The position numbers and the translations under genes were made by a program. From Lates calcarifer (taxonomy: Eukaryota > Chordata > Actinopteri > Centropomidae): a stretch of DNA of 64,000 nucleotides. This document shows, piece by piece, positions 12,301 to 24,580 of this stretch (within the stretch, counting starts at the first letter, position 1; each line of letters begins with the position of its first letter). Under the pieces are notes generated by a model. It had not been told where the DNA came from and searched no databases. It saw only the letters and a program-made list of their open reading frames with translations. The stretch is from positions 12,785,249 through 12,849,248 of the forward strand of contig NC_066833.1 in NCBI RefSeq assembly GCF_001640805.2, given 5' to 3'.

Positions 12301-14325
12301 TCTGCCCTGAACATGAGGTGAAGCAAGGGTGGGGCCTAAGTAACTGTCTTAAACAACAAAAACAACCTCCCCAGGAGAGAGGCAGAGAGTACTGTATGGG
12401 AAAAAAAACAGCCTAAATGATGGGATAATACAGACTGTTATTGGATAAGTTAGGAATGAGAATGCCAACCATACTAGCGGACAAAGTGCGTGTGTAAACG
12501 CCTCCTTGCATGAGTGTGTGTGGGTTCATATGATCACATGTGAGCCTCCTTCTTTTTGAAGACTTAACATAATCCGGGTTGCCAGATTAGAGCAGGTGTC
12601 AGAGGGCTATGAGCCACAGGTTGCCAGGTTGGGCTTCAGCTAAGCGAAGTCTGTGGGATCCTGGACACTGATAGACAGAGCAGATAACATGGCGAGTAAC
12701 ACTGGCAGAGAGGACAAGAAAGGGATTTGGAAAGCTACTGTTGACCTCTGCTGATGGGGTCAAGCTGTTCATTAAAGAAATGGTGGCATGTGCCTTTATC
12801 AGTCTTTTCCAGTCCTATCCTCTGATCCCCTTTATCCGCCTATCCCTCTGTCTCTCTGGCTTTCATGTTGAAAAGAGGCCGCACACACACAGACATAGAC
12901 ACATACACACACAAAGACCTTGGCTTCTTCCACTGCTCTGTGGGCTTTTGAGCATTGTTTCAGTACATATTCACACACATATTCACGAGTACTTTTCACA
13001 GCTGCATGCACCTCGGTAGAACAACCTTGCCCAGAGCCCTAATCAAAGCATCAGTGTAATTCAAACCACTCCTCTCTTGCCCTAACAGAGTCACCTCACT
13101 GTGGCACATCTCCCTGCTGTAGATGCTACAGAGGGCACAGAAGAAAGGAAGGATTAAAGAAAATATGAAGAAAATTGTATAATAGAGTTGCAGTGATTGA
13201 TAGACAATTCAAGGATAAAGAGTGGACATACAACTCTTTCACATAAACTCTTCAGCTAAGCTACATCCATGCAGTTGTGATAGCTTTGCTCCTGTACAAG
13301 TTGTCACTCTCTAAATTTAGCATAAGTGGATGCAAACAAATGTAAATTTAGGAAGCTTTTAGGGCAGCCAGGTGTTAAAACTCCTTGTACGGCAGGCCCT
13401 CTTATATCCTCACTTGTGTTGTACAACCTTACATGTATGAGAGCAATGCGACTGAAAGCTCGGGCTCTTTCTCAGGCAGCTCAAGTACATTTGCAGCTTT
13501 TTGAAACTGACAGAGTGAAAGTCCCTTCTACACAGGGCAGAGGGACTGCATTTATGACAGAATGTGGTAAAGTCAAAAAACACTCCAACTACTGCTGCAA
13601 CTGCTTTTAGCTGGATTCAGGTAAAAGAGGCCCTTCTTGTGCTAGAATGCAAAAAGCTTAGAGGGCTTGCTTTTCCTCTCCCACCTGGTGTGCATACAAC
13701 TTTTTAATAGACAAAATAGGAACAGAGACCCTCACATGCTACACATGCTGAGATTATAAAGGAAAGGAAAAAACACTGAATGCCTGAAAGCTTTCAGCTT
13801 TTTTGTAAAGGTGATGGACTTAAAAAAAGGATCATGCCAATGTTAAAGGGCTTCACGGTGAGACCGTGCACCTTACAACGCTGAACTTTCATCTGTGAAG
13901 TTCACTGCTCACTTGTGTTCTATGGCAACCAGTTTTTTCCAGTGGGCACCAGATACTATCTCCACGGTAACTAAGGGTCACATTTATGAAAATGTAAGTT
14001 GGTGCTGTCTTTATTAAATCTATCATTTATTTATACTTTTTTAGTACTTCAAAAAAAAAAAAAGTAATGTTCTCACTCATCAAGCTTTTTGAATAGGCAA
14101 ATGCTTAAGGCTTGCTGACATATAGTACACTCACAGGGCTAGGGTGTGAACTACTATAGCTGGAAAGTTAAAGGCCAAGGCTAGTCAGTCAAAATACATG
14201 GTATGCCACAACAGCGGTCTCTTTTCTTTGTTGTGAAAATTTTGCCATTGTATAATGCTGGTAAGACCATGCCTTTAGGAAACAACAGCTGAAACCAGTG
14301 TGCATCAATTACTGAAGGTTATGGT

Positions 14326-14595
14326 TCATGTTCTCCCTGTGCTTGTGTGGGTTCTCTCTGGGTACTCTGGCCTCTTCCCACAGTCCAAAAGCCTGCAGGT
14401 TAGATTATCTGGTGACTCTAAATTACATGTAGATGTGAATGTGAGTGTGAATGGTTGTTTGTCTCTGTATGTCAGCCCTGTCATAGACTGGCGAGCTGTC
14501 CAGGGTATACCCTGCCTCTCACCCAATGTCAGTAGAGATTGGCTCCAGCCCCCCTGTGACCTGTAGGGTTGAACAGTACAGGCAATGGATGGATC
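14326..14595 (+). mobile_element. dispersed teleost non-LTR-type 3' fragment with ATGGATGG tail
   Basis: The segment runs from TTCTCCCTGTGCTTGTGTGG, through CCACAGTCCAAAAGCCTGCA, GGTGACTCTAAATTACATGT and GACTGGCGAGCTGTCCAGGG, to GGCTCCAGCCCCCCTGTGAC and ends in AATGGATGGATC. I recognise this as a very common repeat in fish genomes that ends in a GGAT-type tail, as expected for a retroposed element. The family name is uncertain from memory. Spurious open frames on both strands fall inside it. Confidence 0.75.
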
Positions 14596-15380
14596 TCTAC
14601 ATTTCAACATGACCCTGTAAATAGTTGTAGAAGAAAAAGAAATGAATCACATGTGTACTATGTGAAGCAGTCCATGGATTTGTGGTGTCTTTCTTCCTGT
14701 GCTTGTGAGAAACTCCATTTATTTTCTATTCAGTATCTTCATGGTGAAATGTCAAATTATTTAGTTTGCAAACTTCCCCCTTCCAAAACACAGTCTAATC
14801 TCTTTTTTGCCCCTGTGTTGTTGATTTCTGTTTTGCAGAGTCACACACCTACGCACAAGTCTACAAACACAAAAACAGACAGGTGACTCTATTTGTGAGT
14901 GTTTTGAGTGTGTGTCTTCAGTGTGAGAGGACTGTTTTGCTGCTTTGCTTTTCATTGCTTCTCTGAATATCACCGTGAATGCGCGTGCTAGTATGTCCAC
15001 CTCCTCCTTTATACATGAACAGTGTGTCTGTGCACTTATGTCTGATTCAGGGTAAAATCAAGAAATCTGTTGTTAGGGAATAACTATAATCATTATTACA
15101 TGAATTTGAGTCTAAATGTAACACTACACTTTCATACACACATACACACACATGTTCTTAACATCTCTATGGAGTCATATGAGTTATTGAAGCAAAAAGT
15201 AACACAGCCTTTTTTAGTGCAAACTCTAACCTCTAACCCAGGCAGGAATAATGAACACCTACAGCACTGTAAGCCAAGTAATATGAAGCTCATATGTGCA
15301 AGAAGGAATGAGACTGTCCTGCTGTAAAGAATGAGCCCATATGTTGTCTGTGCAAACAGCTTATTACAACCCATTGTTAC

Positions 15381-15770
15381 TTTTTATTAGGCGACCTCTA
15401 GCAGCCGTAGTAATTATGACAGTAGCAAAGAAGGAAGTCAGGTGAGGAAGAGGTTGGGTTGGGTGAATGGGCAGCAAAACACCAGGAGACTGGTGTCCAT
15501 TTCTTGTGAGAAACCAATAATCAACATTATTTCTTTCATCCATTACCTCGCCACAACCCCAACTGCATTTTTATTATTGTAGCCATGACAACGAGGGTCC
15601 TCTAATCTCAAGGAAGTACTTACTTTAACCCAAACCACAATCTTTTCCTAGAACTAACCAAGTAGTTTGACCATTACCATTCCACAACCTTAACCACGTG
15701 ATTACTATTGTTACCATGACATTATTGGTACGCTCCTAAGAGTCATATGCAAGGGTAGGGACAAGTGACT
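15381..15770 (+). repeat. dispersed repeat, copy 1
   Basis: The start (TTTTTATTAGGCGACCTCTA, then GCCGTAGTAATTATGACAGT and GGAAGTCAGGTGA) is also found, diverged, at 34102-34170. Further on it has a run rich in AACCAAA-like and AACCTTAACCA-like motifs that I associate with a common unclassified fish repeat. It is non-coding; the outer limits are approximate. Confidence 0.55.
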
Positions 15771-16689
15771 TGTGTAGCTGTTTAGTGGAGGAACGTGAAG
15801 TTGCTGCACCAACCAAATAGGCCTTTTTCGTTGAAATCTGTTATGATTGACTCAGCAGGAAAAACACAGGTGTAGAGGTGACAGATCATTTGGTGCAACT
15901 GTGACAAGTAAAGGAAAAGAAGTAATCTGCTTGTGAAGTTGGGCAAAGTCAAGTTTCACAAGAAAGTGAAATTCTAACCATCTCAACCCATTTACAATCT
16001 GAGTTGGTCTTGTTCGCACAAGAGGTGCATTTAGATGAATTGCAGTGACATCTTTGGGACAGTCAGACCAATTAAGGCTCTGCACATCCATGTAGGTGTG
16101 AGTTATTGTGGCTGATTAGGCCTCTTCTCTGGTTAAAGGTGGCTGAGCTAAGACAGAAATTACCTTAGGTTAACAAAACTCCTCATACTGCTAAGACTTA
16201 CAAATTGTTCTGCCATGACAATTGCAACAAGTGAAAGACATGCTAATCAAAACTGTCTGTACATCCACACAGTTTTGAGAGGAACTCTAATCAAACTAGT
16301 TTAAAATAGGTTAGTGTTTGTAGTATTTGTCCATTCCTTGAAGAATGACACATAAAGTCTTAGACAGATATCTGTATAACGAAATCGTACACTTTTACCA
16401 TAAGGAAAAAACACAGCAAAGTCCGAAAATTAGTAAAACTGGGGTTAGACCAATGTGGATCAATATTTTTGGAATCAGTATTTATCTCTCTTCTTGTCAA
16501 GATGTAGAAGCCTCAGTTTGGAGAATCACAGTACATTCTGCATCAATATATCAGAAGATGGCAACACTGACAGGCTGATTTTAGAATTTTCAACTCAAAG
16601 TACTGGCAGGATGATACATCAGTTCAAACTTCAACCAAACCATGCAGTGGAATACTCATGGTGCACAAAGGGAAGTGAATTCATCTTAC

Positions 16690-16798
16690 CTTCCAGTGAT
16701 GAGGAGGAAGAGGGTCAGGATGACGAGGAGGGTAAAGCCGCCAACCGCTGCCGTGACGATGACCAACACCTGGCCTTGATCAGAAGCCATGTCTGATG
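16690..16798 (-). CDS. epha6: epha6 exon: transmembrane helix
   Basis: This 109-bp exon encodes a short extracellular stalk (SDMASDQGQ) followed by one strongly hydrophobic segment, VLVIVTAAVGGFTLLVILTL then FLLITGR, of about 25 residues. It is the single membrane-spanning helix that anchors the receptor. The Arg at the cytoplasmic edge acts as a stop-transfer residue. The acceptor is CACCTTCAG above 16798 and the donor is GTAAGATG from 16689. It enters in phase 1 and ends inside the Arg codon (phase 2). The opposite strand also contains a spurious open frame here. In the transcript the exon is preceded by about 230 nt of pyrimidine-rich sequence. Skipping it (109 bp, not a multiple of three) would shift the frame. 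Confidence 0.95.
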
Positions 16799-19705
16799 CT
16801 GAAGGTGACAGAGAATGGGCGACGGTTGGAGAGAAATTGGGATGACGGGGAGAGGATGTGGGCAAAAAAAGGCAAAGAAGAATAAAGACCAGAGGGTGGT
16901 GGAATTGGGAGGAGAGAAAAATGATATGGAATGGAAAGACGATAAGTATGAAAAGTTGGATGTAAAAAGCAGTAAGGAAAGAAAAGAGGGAAATGGGATG
17001 GGGGGGTGGGATAAAGTGAGAAGAAAGAGAAAATTTTCATTCAACATCATCTTAAATACTACTCTCTATCAGTGCGCCATACAGAGACCGTGCACGCTCT
17101 CTTGATAGGCAGATATTATGGAAAGATGTTTGATCAATTCTTTGTCATGCAAAAACCCTCCGTCAGCTTTCGTACTGAAATGATTCATATGCTGTTTAAT
17201 TAATATTATTCATTCATGAAATTGTGATTTAGTCCATGATCATTTGGTTAAATTGGTCCCATTTGATATTCATGATTTTCCCTTTTCTGTGTCTTGTCAC
17301 AAGGCTAACGAATCCCAGATAATTGAAAGATGATTGCTATTACCGAACTTATTTCTACAGTATTTTGTGCTTAATGAATATGAATTGAAGATCAGGGTGC
17401 GTGGTCGCTGGACCAATAAGTGAGGCTCATGTGGGTTTATAATGTACACTATGTGAGTGTACGTGAGTGTAAAGAGTGTGTGTGTGTGTGGTGAGAGTAT
17501 CAAGAATATGTGTGTGTGTGTGTGTGTGTGTTTGACTGGATAAAAGTAATTACAGATCACTCAGAGGGAGGGAGAGTGAAAGTGGCGGTGGCCAGATCAC
17601 ACAAGACATTTCTCCCAGCTTTACGCACTCACACACATCACTAACTAAGCAGATGTGTTGGACTGACGCTGTTGTAATGAGGTGTGTGTGTGTGTGTGTG
17701 TGCGTGTTTGGATGGAGATGGAGAGATAGAGAAGGATAGCAGAGGACAGGGATTAAGAATGCAAAAGTGAGGGATGAGGAAATGAATGACAGAGGAGAGA
17801 TAAAGACAAACAGAAGAGAGAGAGAGGCGGAAGTGACAGACAGATACACAGGCGGATGGAAAAACGAACGGGTGAGACAGTGACTGACAGGTGGACAGAC
17901 AGACTGACAGAGAGGGAGAGAGCGACAGGGGCCAAATCTGCTTTCTCTTTCACATAAAAGGCCAGGCAGTACAAAGGCTTGGCCAAGCACCGTCTGATCC
18001 GCAGATAAAGCAAAGCTCTGCTGCTTTGGAAGGGAGAGAGCCACTGTGAAGCCAAATCACCCCTCAACAATACCTGACCTGACATAAAAGGGCACCTGGA
18101 CCTTTGTATTTTATGACTGGACCTGCAATAAAGCTACTACTCACACACACTAAAAAAACATTGATTCAAAATACGCTGAAAATCAAGGCTGTATTGTGAG
18201 ACTCCCTTGTTGATTGTATTCAATTTTTCGATTGCAATTGCTACTGATATCCTGACCTTCCAGGGGTTTAAGGGTTGTTACAGCAACCCATATGAAATTC
18301 ACACTGTAGAAAACATCCTAGACTAAGAGATCCAGGTTAGCACATCAGTTGAACAATATACAAGGGTTTGTAATTGTCATTTACTACCAAAGCACAGTTT
18401 CATATGAACCTGTATATGAACCTGCTATGACTCTGAAAATGGCACATTTTCATTACAAGATCTCTGGACTGAAATATAACACATCTCTACACAGTACATT
18501 ACAATCATGAAATATATTTTCCTGTAAAAAAGCCATCACTGTGAAACTTTAATTAACAGTTTATTTCGGTATGCTAAAAAACACAACTCCCTCCTGCTGG
18601 AAATATGACAATTTGTGACAATAACAAGCTCTCTAAGTGTGTGCTTTTTTTTTTAAAAACTTTACCAGTTTTCTAGTTCTGCTATACCAGAACTAGTACA
18701 GCTATAAAAATGGTATCACTGAAAGTACTTAAGCTAAGCTAATGATACATTAAAGTTCAACTATAGTGCAAAAAATATAAAAATGTATATCAAAGGGTCA
18801 GAAACAGAAAACAGAAAAGGGTCTGTAACAAGCACAGAGAAAATATTTTCTGCAAAAAAAAAGCTCCTGATGGTAACAACAATAAAATTACATAAAGTCA
18901 GATGGAAAAAAAAAACAGTCTATGCTGATATTTTTCCATATTCTAACCCACAGCAATCATAAATATTTTACATTATTGCCACTTTCCAAAGAGTGTCTAA
19001 AAAGAGTGTCTAAAGTGTCTAAACTATTTTCATGAAAAGTCCATTCAGGAAGTCAAGAACAGTGTGAACAAAAATAGGAAATGTGAAAAGAATAATGTGA
19101 AATTGGTGGCTTTGGTGACTTACTGTCTTGAAGATGAGCAAAAAGTTAAACATATATGTTAACATTTGGGTCATTTAATTGATATTTTAAAATAATTAAA
19201 CTAAAGTTTAGTCAGAGATTACACCTCACTTACTCAACAACAAATTATTGATGTTGTAATGCTAAAGGAAAAGTCTCAACAGCCTTTGATACAGCCCATT
19301 GGTTTGATGATTTTTGAGACTGCTTGAGCTCTGTTCATACAATAATGGATGACTGATCATTTTTCACCAGTCTCATCCCAATTTGACACGAGTGAGATGC
19401 TTTCTTTGCTGCCGACACAGGATTTCTTCACACTTCATCTTTAAAAAAAAGAAAAAAAAAGTGCACTTTTACCTTTTACCTGAACATAAACCTAATGATC
19501 TTTACCCCAAACCAAAGTCCTGACCTCATTCTAGTCGTCTGCAGGGGTGATGAGCTGCAACATACTTTTGGAAGATTTTCTCATCTTCTTGCTTTGCTCA
19601 GAAAACACTGTCATCAGCAGAAACACAGTTATATACACATTCACACAAAGACAGGTGTCTCCCTTCCCACAAACAAGTGCTATGTAGATGGTCTCAGGTA
19701 CTTAC
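16799..19705 (-). other. epha6: epha6 intron before the transmembrane exon
   Basis: This is 2907 bp. Two long purine-rich stretches on the plus strand (about 16805-17036 and 17560-17940) are pyrimidine-rich in the transcript; the first abuts the acceptor of the transmembrane exon. There are TG microsatellites at 17475-17490, 17509-17530 and 17682-17702. Between them, 17130-17420 is complex sequence with a TTTAATTAAT core and may be a conserved non-coding element. A triplicated GTGTCTAAA unit lies at about 18990-19022. Confidence 0.8.
17509..17530. repeat. (TG)n microsatellite
   Basis: Eleven TG units. Two more TG runs lie within 200 bp (17475-17490 and 17682-17702). Confidence 0.95.
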
Positions 19706-19868
19706 AGTCTCCTGTAGTTTCATATTCGTATTTAGGTGAGTAGGAACTGTATCCAGCTGGCGTGCGGGTGCGTATGCTGAAGACGTACCAAGTTGCTGGT
19801 TTTAAACCTGAGATGATCACACTGGGAGCCTTGGTCTGCGTGGATGAGTAGCTCAATTGCTCGTGTTC
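19706..19868 (-). CDS. epha6: epha6 exon: fibronectin type III repeat 2, second half
   Basis: This 163-bp exon completes the second fibronectin III domain: EHEQLSYSSTQTKAPSVIIS, then GLKPATWYVFSIRTRTPAGY, then SSYSPKYEYETTGD. The GLKPAT.Y.F.IR.RT..GY core is the typical F/G-strand region of Eph FN3-2. The acceptor is CTCCCACAG, with a good pyrimidine tract, just above 19868. The donor is GTAAGTACC from 19705. Entry is phase 0 and exit phase 1, after the T of a Ser codon. The EHEQLxYSSTxxKAPSVII string also matches my memory of EPHA6. Confidence 0.95.
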
Positions 19869-20297
19869 CTGTGGGAGAGAGTGAGCCTGGAAGATGATAA
19901 AATAATAATCTCAGCAATTCAGAACAGGTAATTATCTAGTCACTGATGACCACATTTACTTATGTGAAAGGTACAATGCATCTTAACTCCAGTTTGCACT
20001 CACAACATGTGTGCAATTACTGTCTCTTTCACTATGGCAGCTGCTAATTGGACAACCAATGATCACAACTGCTCAAAATCACAGGAACCAGTCAATTTTG
20101 TTTTCTGGGACCTGTTATTTCACTCATTCACCTGTCTTATAAACAAGGAAACAATGAACCACCTTTAAAGATTGCATGAAATCTCAAAATCCTGGCTAAA
20201 TTCATTTGCTACATATGAAATGATCTGGACCAGGATTATTTGTCTGCACCACCCACAGTTTAAGACTGGACATGGAAATAAGCGGGAGTCACTGTAC
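19869..20297 (-). other. epha6: short intron inside fibronectin III repeat 2
   Basis: A 429-bp phase 0 intron with donor GTACAGTGA and acceptor CTCTCCCACAG. I see nothing else in it. Confidence 0.9.
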
Positions 20298-20422
20298 CCT
20301 CTCATAATATTTGATCTCGTAGTCTAGGATGGGCAGTGATGTCTGTTCGGGTTGCTGCCAGGAGAGAGCGATGCTGTTGGGAGAGGCCCAGTCCTTCTTC
20401 AGTGCCCCAACCACAGATGGAC
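20298..20422 (-). CDS. epha6: epha6 exon: fibronectin type III repeat 2, first half
   Basis: This 125-bp exon opens the second fibronectin III domain. After completing a Gly codon it reads PSVVGALKKDWASPNSIALS, WQQPEQTSLPILDYEIKYYE and R. The KDWASxNSIALSW and LDYEIKYYE strings are among the best evidence for EPHA6 over other EphA paralogues. The acceptor is AACCAG at 20428-20423 and the donor is GTACAG from 20297. It enters in phase 1 and leaves in phase 0. Only 429 bp separate it from the exon for the other half of the domain, whereas the previous exon is 35.5 kb away. This second repeat lies next to the membrane. Confidence 0.95.
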
Positions 20423-20957
20423 CTGGTTTGAAAACACAACATGCAGAAGTCAGCTTCAGTGTCTTGACTCTGGCCACGTGAATCAATTACTCCGGCTACC
20501 GTCATGAGTATCTCAATATTTATGTAGAACTTTTCACTTGATGTCATAAAATGATATTAGCAAGTTGATGCTCAAAGAATTGATGGAACAAGCAAAAGAA
20601 TATTGTAACTGTATGTGTGACATTTTCATTGTGTGGGTTAACAATATCATACATGATCAACACCTACCCACCTTGTCATCATGAATAATCACACCTCCAC
20701 ACTCACACTCAATTATTCTATTTCAAAATCAGTGTGAAAAGCATTCAGACAGCTTTCCCATAAAACCAACTAGTTTCCATCATTACATGGCTATAAAATG
20801 TAGGCCTGCTTTTCTCATGTGTATTCAAAGCGAAGTGATTGCACTGACTACTGGCTTTTCTTTTTTTCATTTATTCTTCAGTAGCCTGCCTGGGGAAGCT
20901 GTCTGCAGCTCTCTCTTTGACTGAGGCTGGGTATTAGTGGCTGGAGGCTTTGTGTGC

Positions 20958-21004
20958 AGGGAGGGGCTTATGGTTTGGGGGTTAGGGTGATTTCAGGGTT
21001 AGGG
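20958..21004 (+). other. G-run cluster, possible G-quadruplex
   Basis: GGGAGGGG is followed by GGGGGTTAGGG, then TGATTTCA, then GGGTTAGGGG. The loop lengths are about 3-10 nt. It contains two TTAGGG units but is not a telomeric array. It would be in the non-transcribed strand. Confidence 0.4.
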
Positions 21005-22751
21005 GTCAGGTGTTAGATGAGATGAGAGATATGGACTTTATGGTTTTGAGTTTGTTAGTCATGTCCCGTGAGACCTACTGCTACCAATCTAATAGAAGGA
21101 GCTGAAAGTGAACATCTCTGTTCCCTTAATCCCACTTGTATTTGTTCTCTCTTCCTCACCACCTGTCTTTTTTGACCATTCACTCTGCTTGTGTTGCTGG
21201 CTTTATCTGTTCTCATGTCCTCCTCATACATGTTTTTTAAGATTTAACTTGTCCTCTGCTCCTTCCTTTTCAGCACATCTCCTAATTCCCATTCCCAGAA
21301 AAACAAATTTCAGTTTCTTCCCATGGTCCTGTGGTTCTTAAAGGGATAGAAATAAAATTCAAATAATCTCAAGTGGTGTTTTGATTGTATTGTAATGTGT
21401 TATACTCTACTAACATGGGGACGTGTGTTCACAACAACTTTGACTTTACAAAGACATTTCACAAACATGTTGGCCATTATTTTTATTGATTAACTTGTGG
21501 AGACTGTGATTACAAAAAAGTCAAATGTGTAGTTAATCAAGCAGCCAACAACTCAGGTCAGTAATTTTAACTGGATTAAAACTTGGTGACCGATGAAATA
21601 GGACTGGAAGGGTGAGCTGTACTGTGCTGCATCTAGTATACATTAACTGCACTTTTACATTAACTGCATTTTAATGCTTGGCTTCTCCTTAATAATTGAC
21701 ATCGTAATAGCCATTTAAAATTTGGTAGGTTGTCTGAAATGTTAGCGAAATAGAACAACGTAATATCATGCGTGACTGAAAACAGCTCATAATATTAGCA
21801 TAATCAGCAAGCTCAAAGGGTGTGGTGTGCATGGACATATGTGTATGTTGAGATTTATGTGAAATCAAATGCGTGTGCATGTTTTTATCTTATGAAGAGA
21901 GTATGGAGCAGCCTTCCCAGCAACACAATAAGGCAATGCCTGACATCTTATTAAGTGTTATTATTACATATAACCTCTCATATGACCATTTTTTAATTAT
22001 TCAGAGCGTGCTCGCATCCAGTGTTCGAGAAAATTCATCTCAGGGGGATTTTATCTAACGCTGCCTAATGAGCCACTCTGTTGAAACTGCAACGTTGCAA
22101 GGCTTCTTGCGCCGCTTGTCCCAGCTTGGTACAACAGTGGTGGCAGAGTGGTACGGTGTGTGGCTTGAGCCATGCAATGGAGGCATCAAACTAAGACACA
22201 GCAAGATGGTCGGCATCTGCTGTTTGCATATTGGGCCCTGACAGGGAACAATAAACACAGTCAAAATATAATCTCCCTCTGACTCACAGATTCAAATCAG
22301 CCTCCTACCACAAAGGCACTGAAAAACACACGCTTAACAGATTTGTGCAAACAAACAAGGAGACACATATTTTGGGAAGCACTTCAAGACAGGGTTAATC
22401 ATGACATAGCACTACTTCCTAGGGAAACTGCATAAAGGCCACAGTTAGTCTGATTGAGCTATCTTTTCCAAACATATACACACATGTATACATACAGTAT
22501 ATTATTTCAACTAAAGTCCTAACTGAGAGATTAGCCATTAGCCTTAAAAAAAAAAAACTCTAGAGCCCAACCATGAACATATTTATCCATAAAATTACTG
22601 ATGACTCATTACAAACAAGAAGGTGGTCCCATGGAAACTGGATCTGCGTATTTATGTTTATGTATTATCACAATAATACACACTAAACACACTAGAAACA
22701 CACTGGACAAAATGGTGAATTACTGTATGTCTGTCTCTGTGTGCACAGTGG

Positions 22752-23180
22752 GTGCATTATGTTTACTTCCAAAGGCAGGAGTATGAAACACATCGCCGTC
22801 TACTGACACTGACAAGATACTTTGAGGACGCAGGACGCGCAGCAGCCATCTTTAATGATTCTGTATGTGGGTTATTAGAGCTGCAGCATGAAATCTGCCA
22901 GAGGAACCGACTGTGTTTCTCCGAGATGCAGGAGCATTGGAAAGCCATTAGAAACACCAGTCAATTACAATGCCCGATGGATGGATTTTCCAGTCAAGCG
23001 TGGTTAAGCTCAACATAAACTAATGGGGAGTCTTTAAATGAGCTTGACCTGCATATGATTTTAATTAGCTTTCCTGCCCTAAAGGCTTCCATTAACTGTT
23101 TAAAAAAAATCAATAGAGCCAGTATTGATGCTGTGCGAGAGCTTAAACGATGTCCTAACACTCCACTGATTCACTGCTGA
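22752..23180. other. complex, low-repeat stretch: candidate conserved non-coding element
   Basis: This stretch lacks simple repeats, is richer in GC than its surroundings and holds TTTTAATTAGC and related homeodomain-type cores near 23060. An 88-codon open frame (22752-23018, plus strand), preceded by TGCACAG, reads through it. The encoded peptide (…RRLLTLTRYFEDAGRAAAIF…) matches no family I know. I favour regulatory DNA over a gene, but cannot test conservation. Confidence 0.3.
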
Positions 23181-24526
23181 TAGAGAGATAGAGTGAGAGA
23201 GAAACACACACACACAATATAGGTGCTCTTGTCTACAACAGTCATATTGATATGTCTGGCTCTTTTCTAGGTGTCTGGTTGTGTTTGTCTTGAAGCTGAC
23301 GGAAATTGGTTCTTCAGCATGAAGCTTTAATGATCAATAGGATGAGAAGAGTTACAAGAACAAACCCGTGCATGTGCACATCAGCTCTGAAAACACACAA
23401 ATATTCAATTTGCCTGAATTCACTGTCTGCCATTGTCAGGTGTTTGGCGTGCGTCAGAAACACTTCATAGTTGCTTCAGGGAATCAATGAACGGATTGAA
23501 ATTGTCTCCAACGTTGCCACTGGGACCTCAAGTAATCAGATGGAGCTGTGTCACATTTATATAATCTGTAATGTCTGAGTGCGTACATGTGTGTGAATGC
23601 GGTTTTGTGTGTGGTGCTTTTACAAACCATGAGGCAGACCTGAAGTGACATGGGGTATGCTTGGAGGACTACCATCATTACCCTTCATTAATGCTGTAGG
23701 TCATTCTCATTGCACTGTGGGTCATCTGCTCTGTGCCATGAACTCCAAGCATAAACACAGACACCACAGAGACCTGATAACAGTCAAGCAAATTGTTGGG
23801 TCTCAATCTAATTATAGAGTTGACGTGAGTCAAATAAGTGACTGATCTGCTCAACTCAATCAAGCAAGAAACTTTTGGCTCTTTAGCTCTGATCTCTGTG
23901 TTATCCACCAGGGAACTGCACTGCATTGTTAGCCCTGCCTTTCTGTATGTCAAGATATGTGTTTAAGGATTAGACCAACAATTTGGGAAATATGGTTATT
24001 TACTTTCTTGAATAAATAAATTAAAAATCTAATTCTGTAACTCCCTACAAAACACTCCCCCTGCTTCCAGTATTTTTTATAAGCAAAGGCTAATGTCCTT
24101 TTTGCACTTTATAGTGGTATCTGTTTTTGAATAGGCATATATCCCCAGAATGCTGAATTACTTATATATTATATATAAACAAATTAGCCATATTCTCCAA
24201 CTTTTCTTTTAGTGCACACCATATTTACTGTTGACATATTTTAGCAGTGCCCTGGTAAGGAGTGCTTTTATTATGACACTGGAAATAAATAAACCTCTAA
24301 TTTGCAGAAAAAAAATAATTATTTCTAAAAGGGGTTATTACAACGTACTCTGTAAAGTGAGACTATTTTGAACTCTGACACCACTTTCTGATATCAGACC
24401 GGCATTCGACGAGAGTCGACTTAGCATGTGTTGGACCTAATCAGATGAGCCAGCTGTCACCTGCTTCTCATTTTCAGCACAGACTCCAATCTGCAGGGTA
24501 GTTTGAAATATCCATCTATTATTAGG

Positions 24527-24580
24527 GATCACGGTGGATCCTTAAGGATCACGGTGGAGCTGGAGCCAATCCCAGCTGCC
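24527..24580 (-). repeat. small fragment of the ATGGATGG-tailed repeat family plus a local duplication
   Basis: GGAGCTGGAGCCAATCCCAG matches, in reverse complement, the end of the repeat at 14326-14595. Just before it, GGATCACGGTGGA occurs twice. Confidence 0.5.

Larger units (their letters stand above)
7674..16689 (-). other. epha6: epha6 intron between transmembrane and juxtamembrane exons
   Basis: This is 9016 bp. It contains an imperfect TG-rich run (about 7746-7795), an (AAAC)n run, a decayed Tc1-like transposase, a LINE/SINE-type 3' fragment (about 14326-14595) and a dispersed repeat (about 15381-15770). An open frame on the opposite strand at 10191-10562 (123 codons) has no recognisable domain and I do not call it a gene. 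Confidence 0.8.

Noticed and set aside
20970..21010. Interstitial telomeric repeat
   Set aside because: There are only two TTAGGG units without a tandem array.
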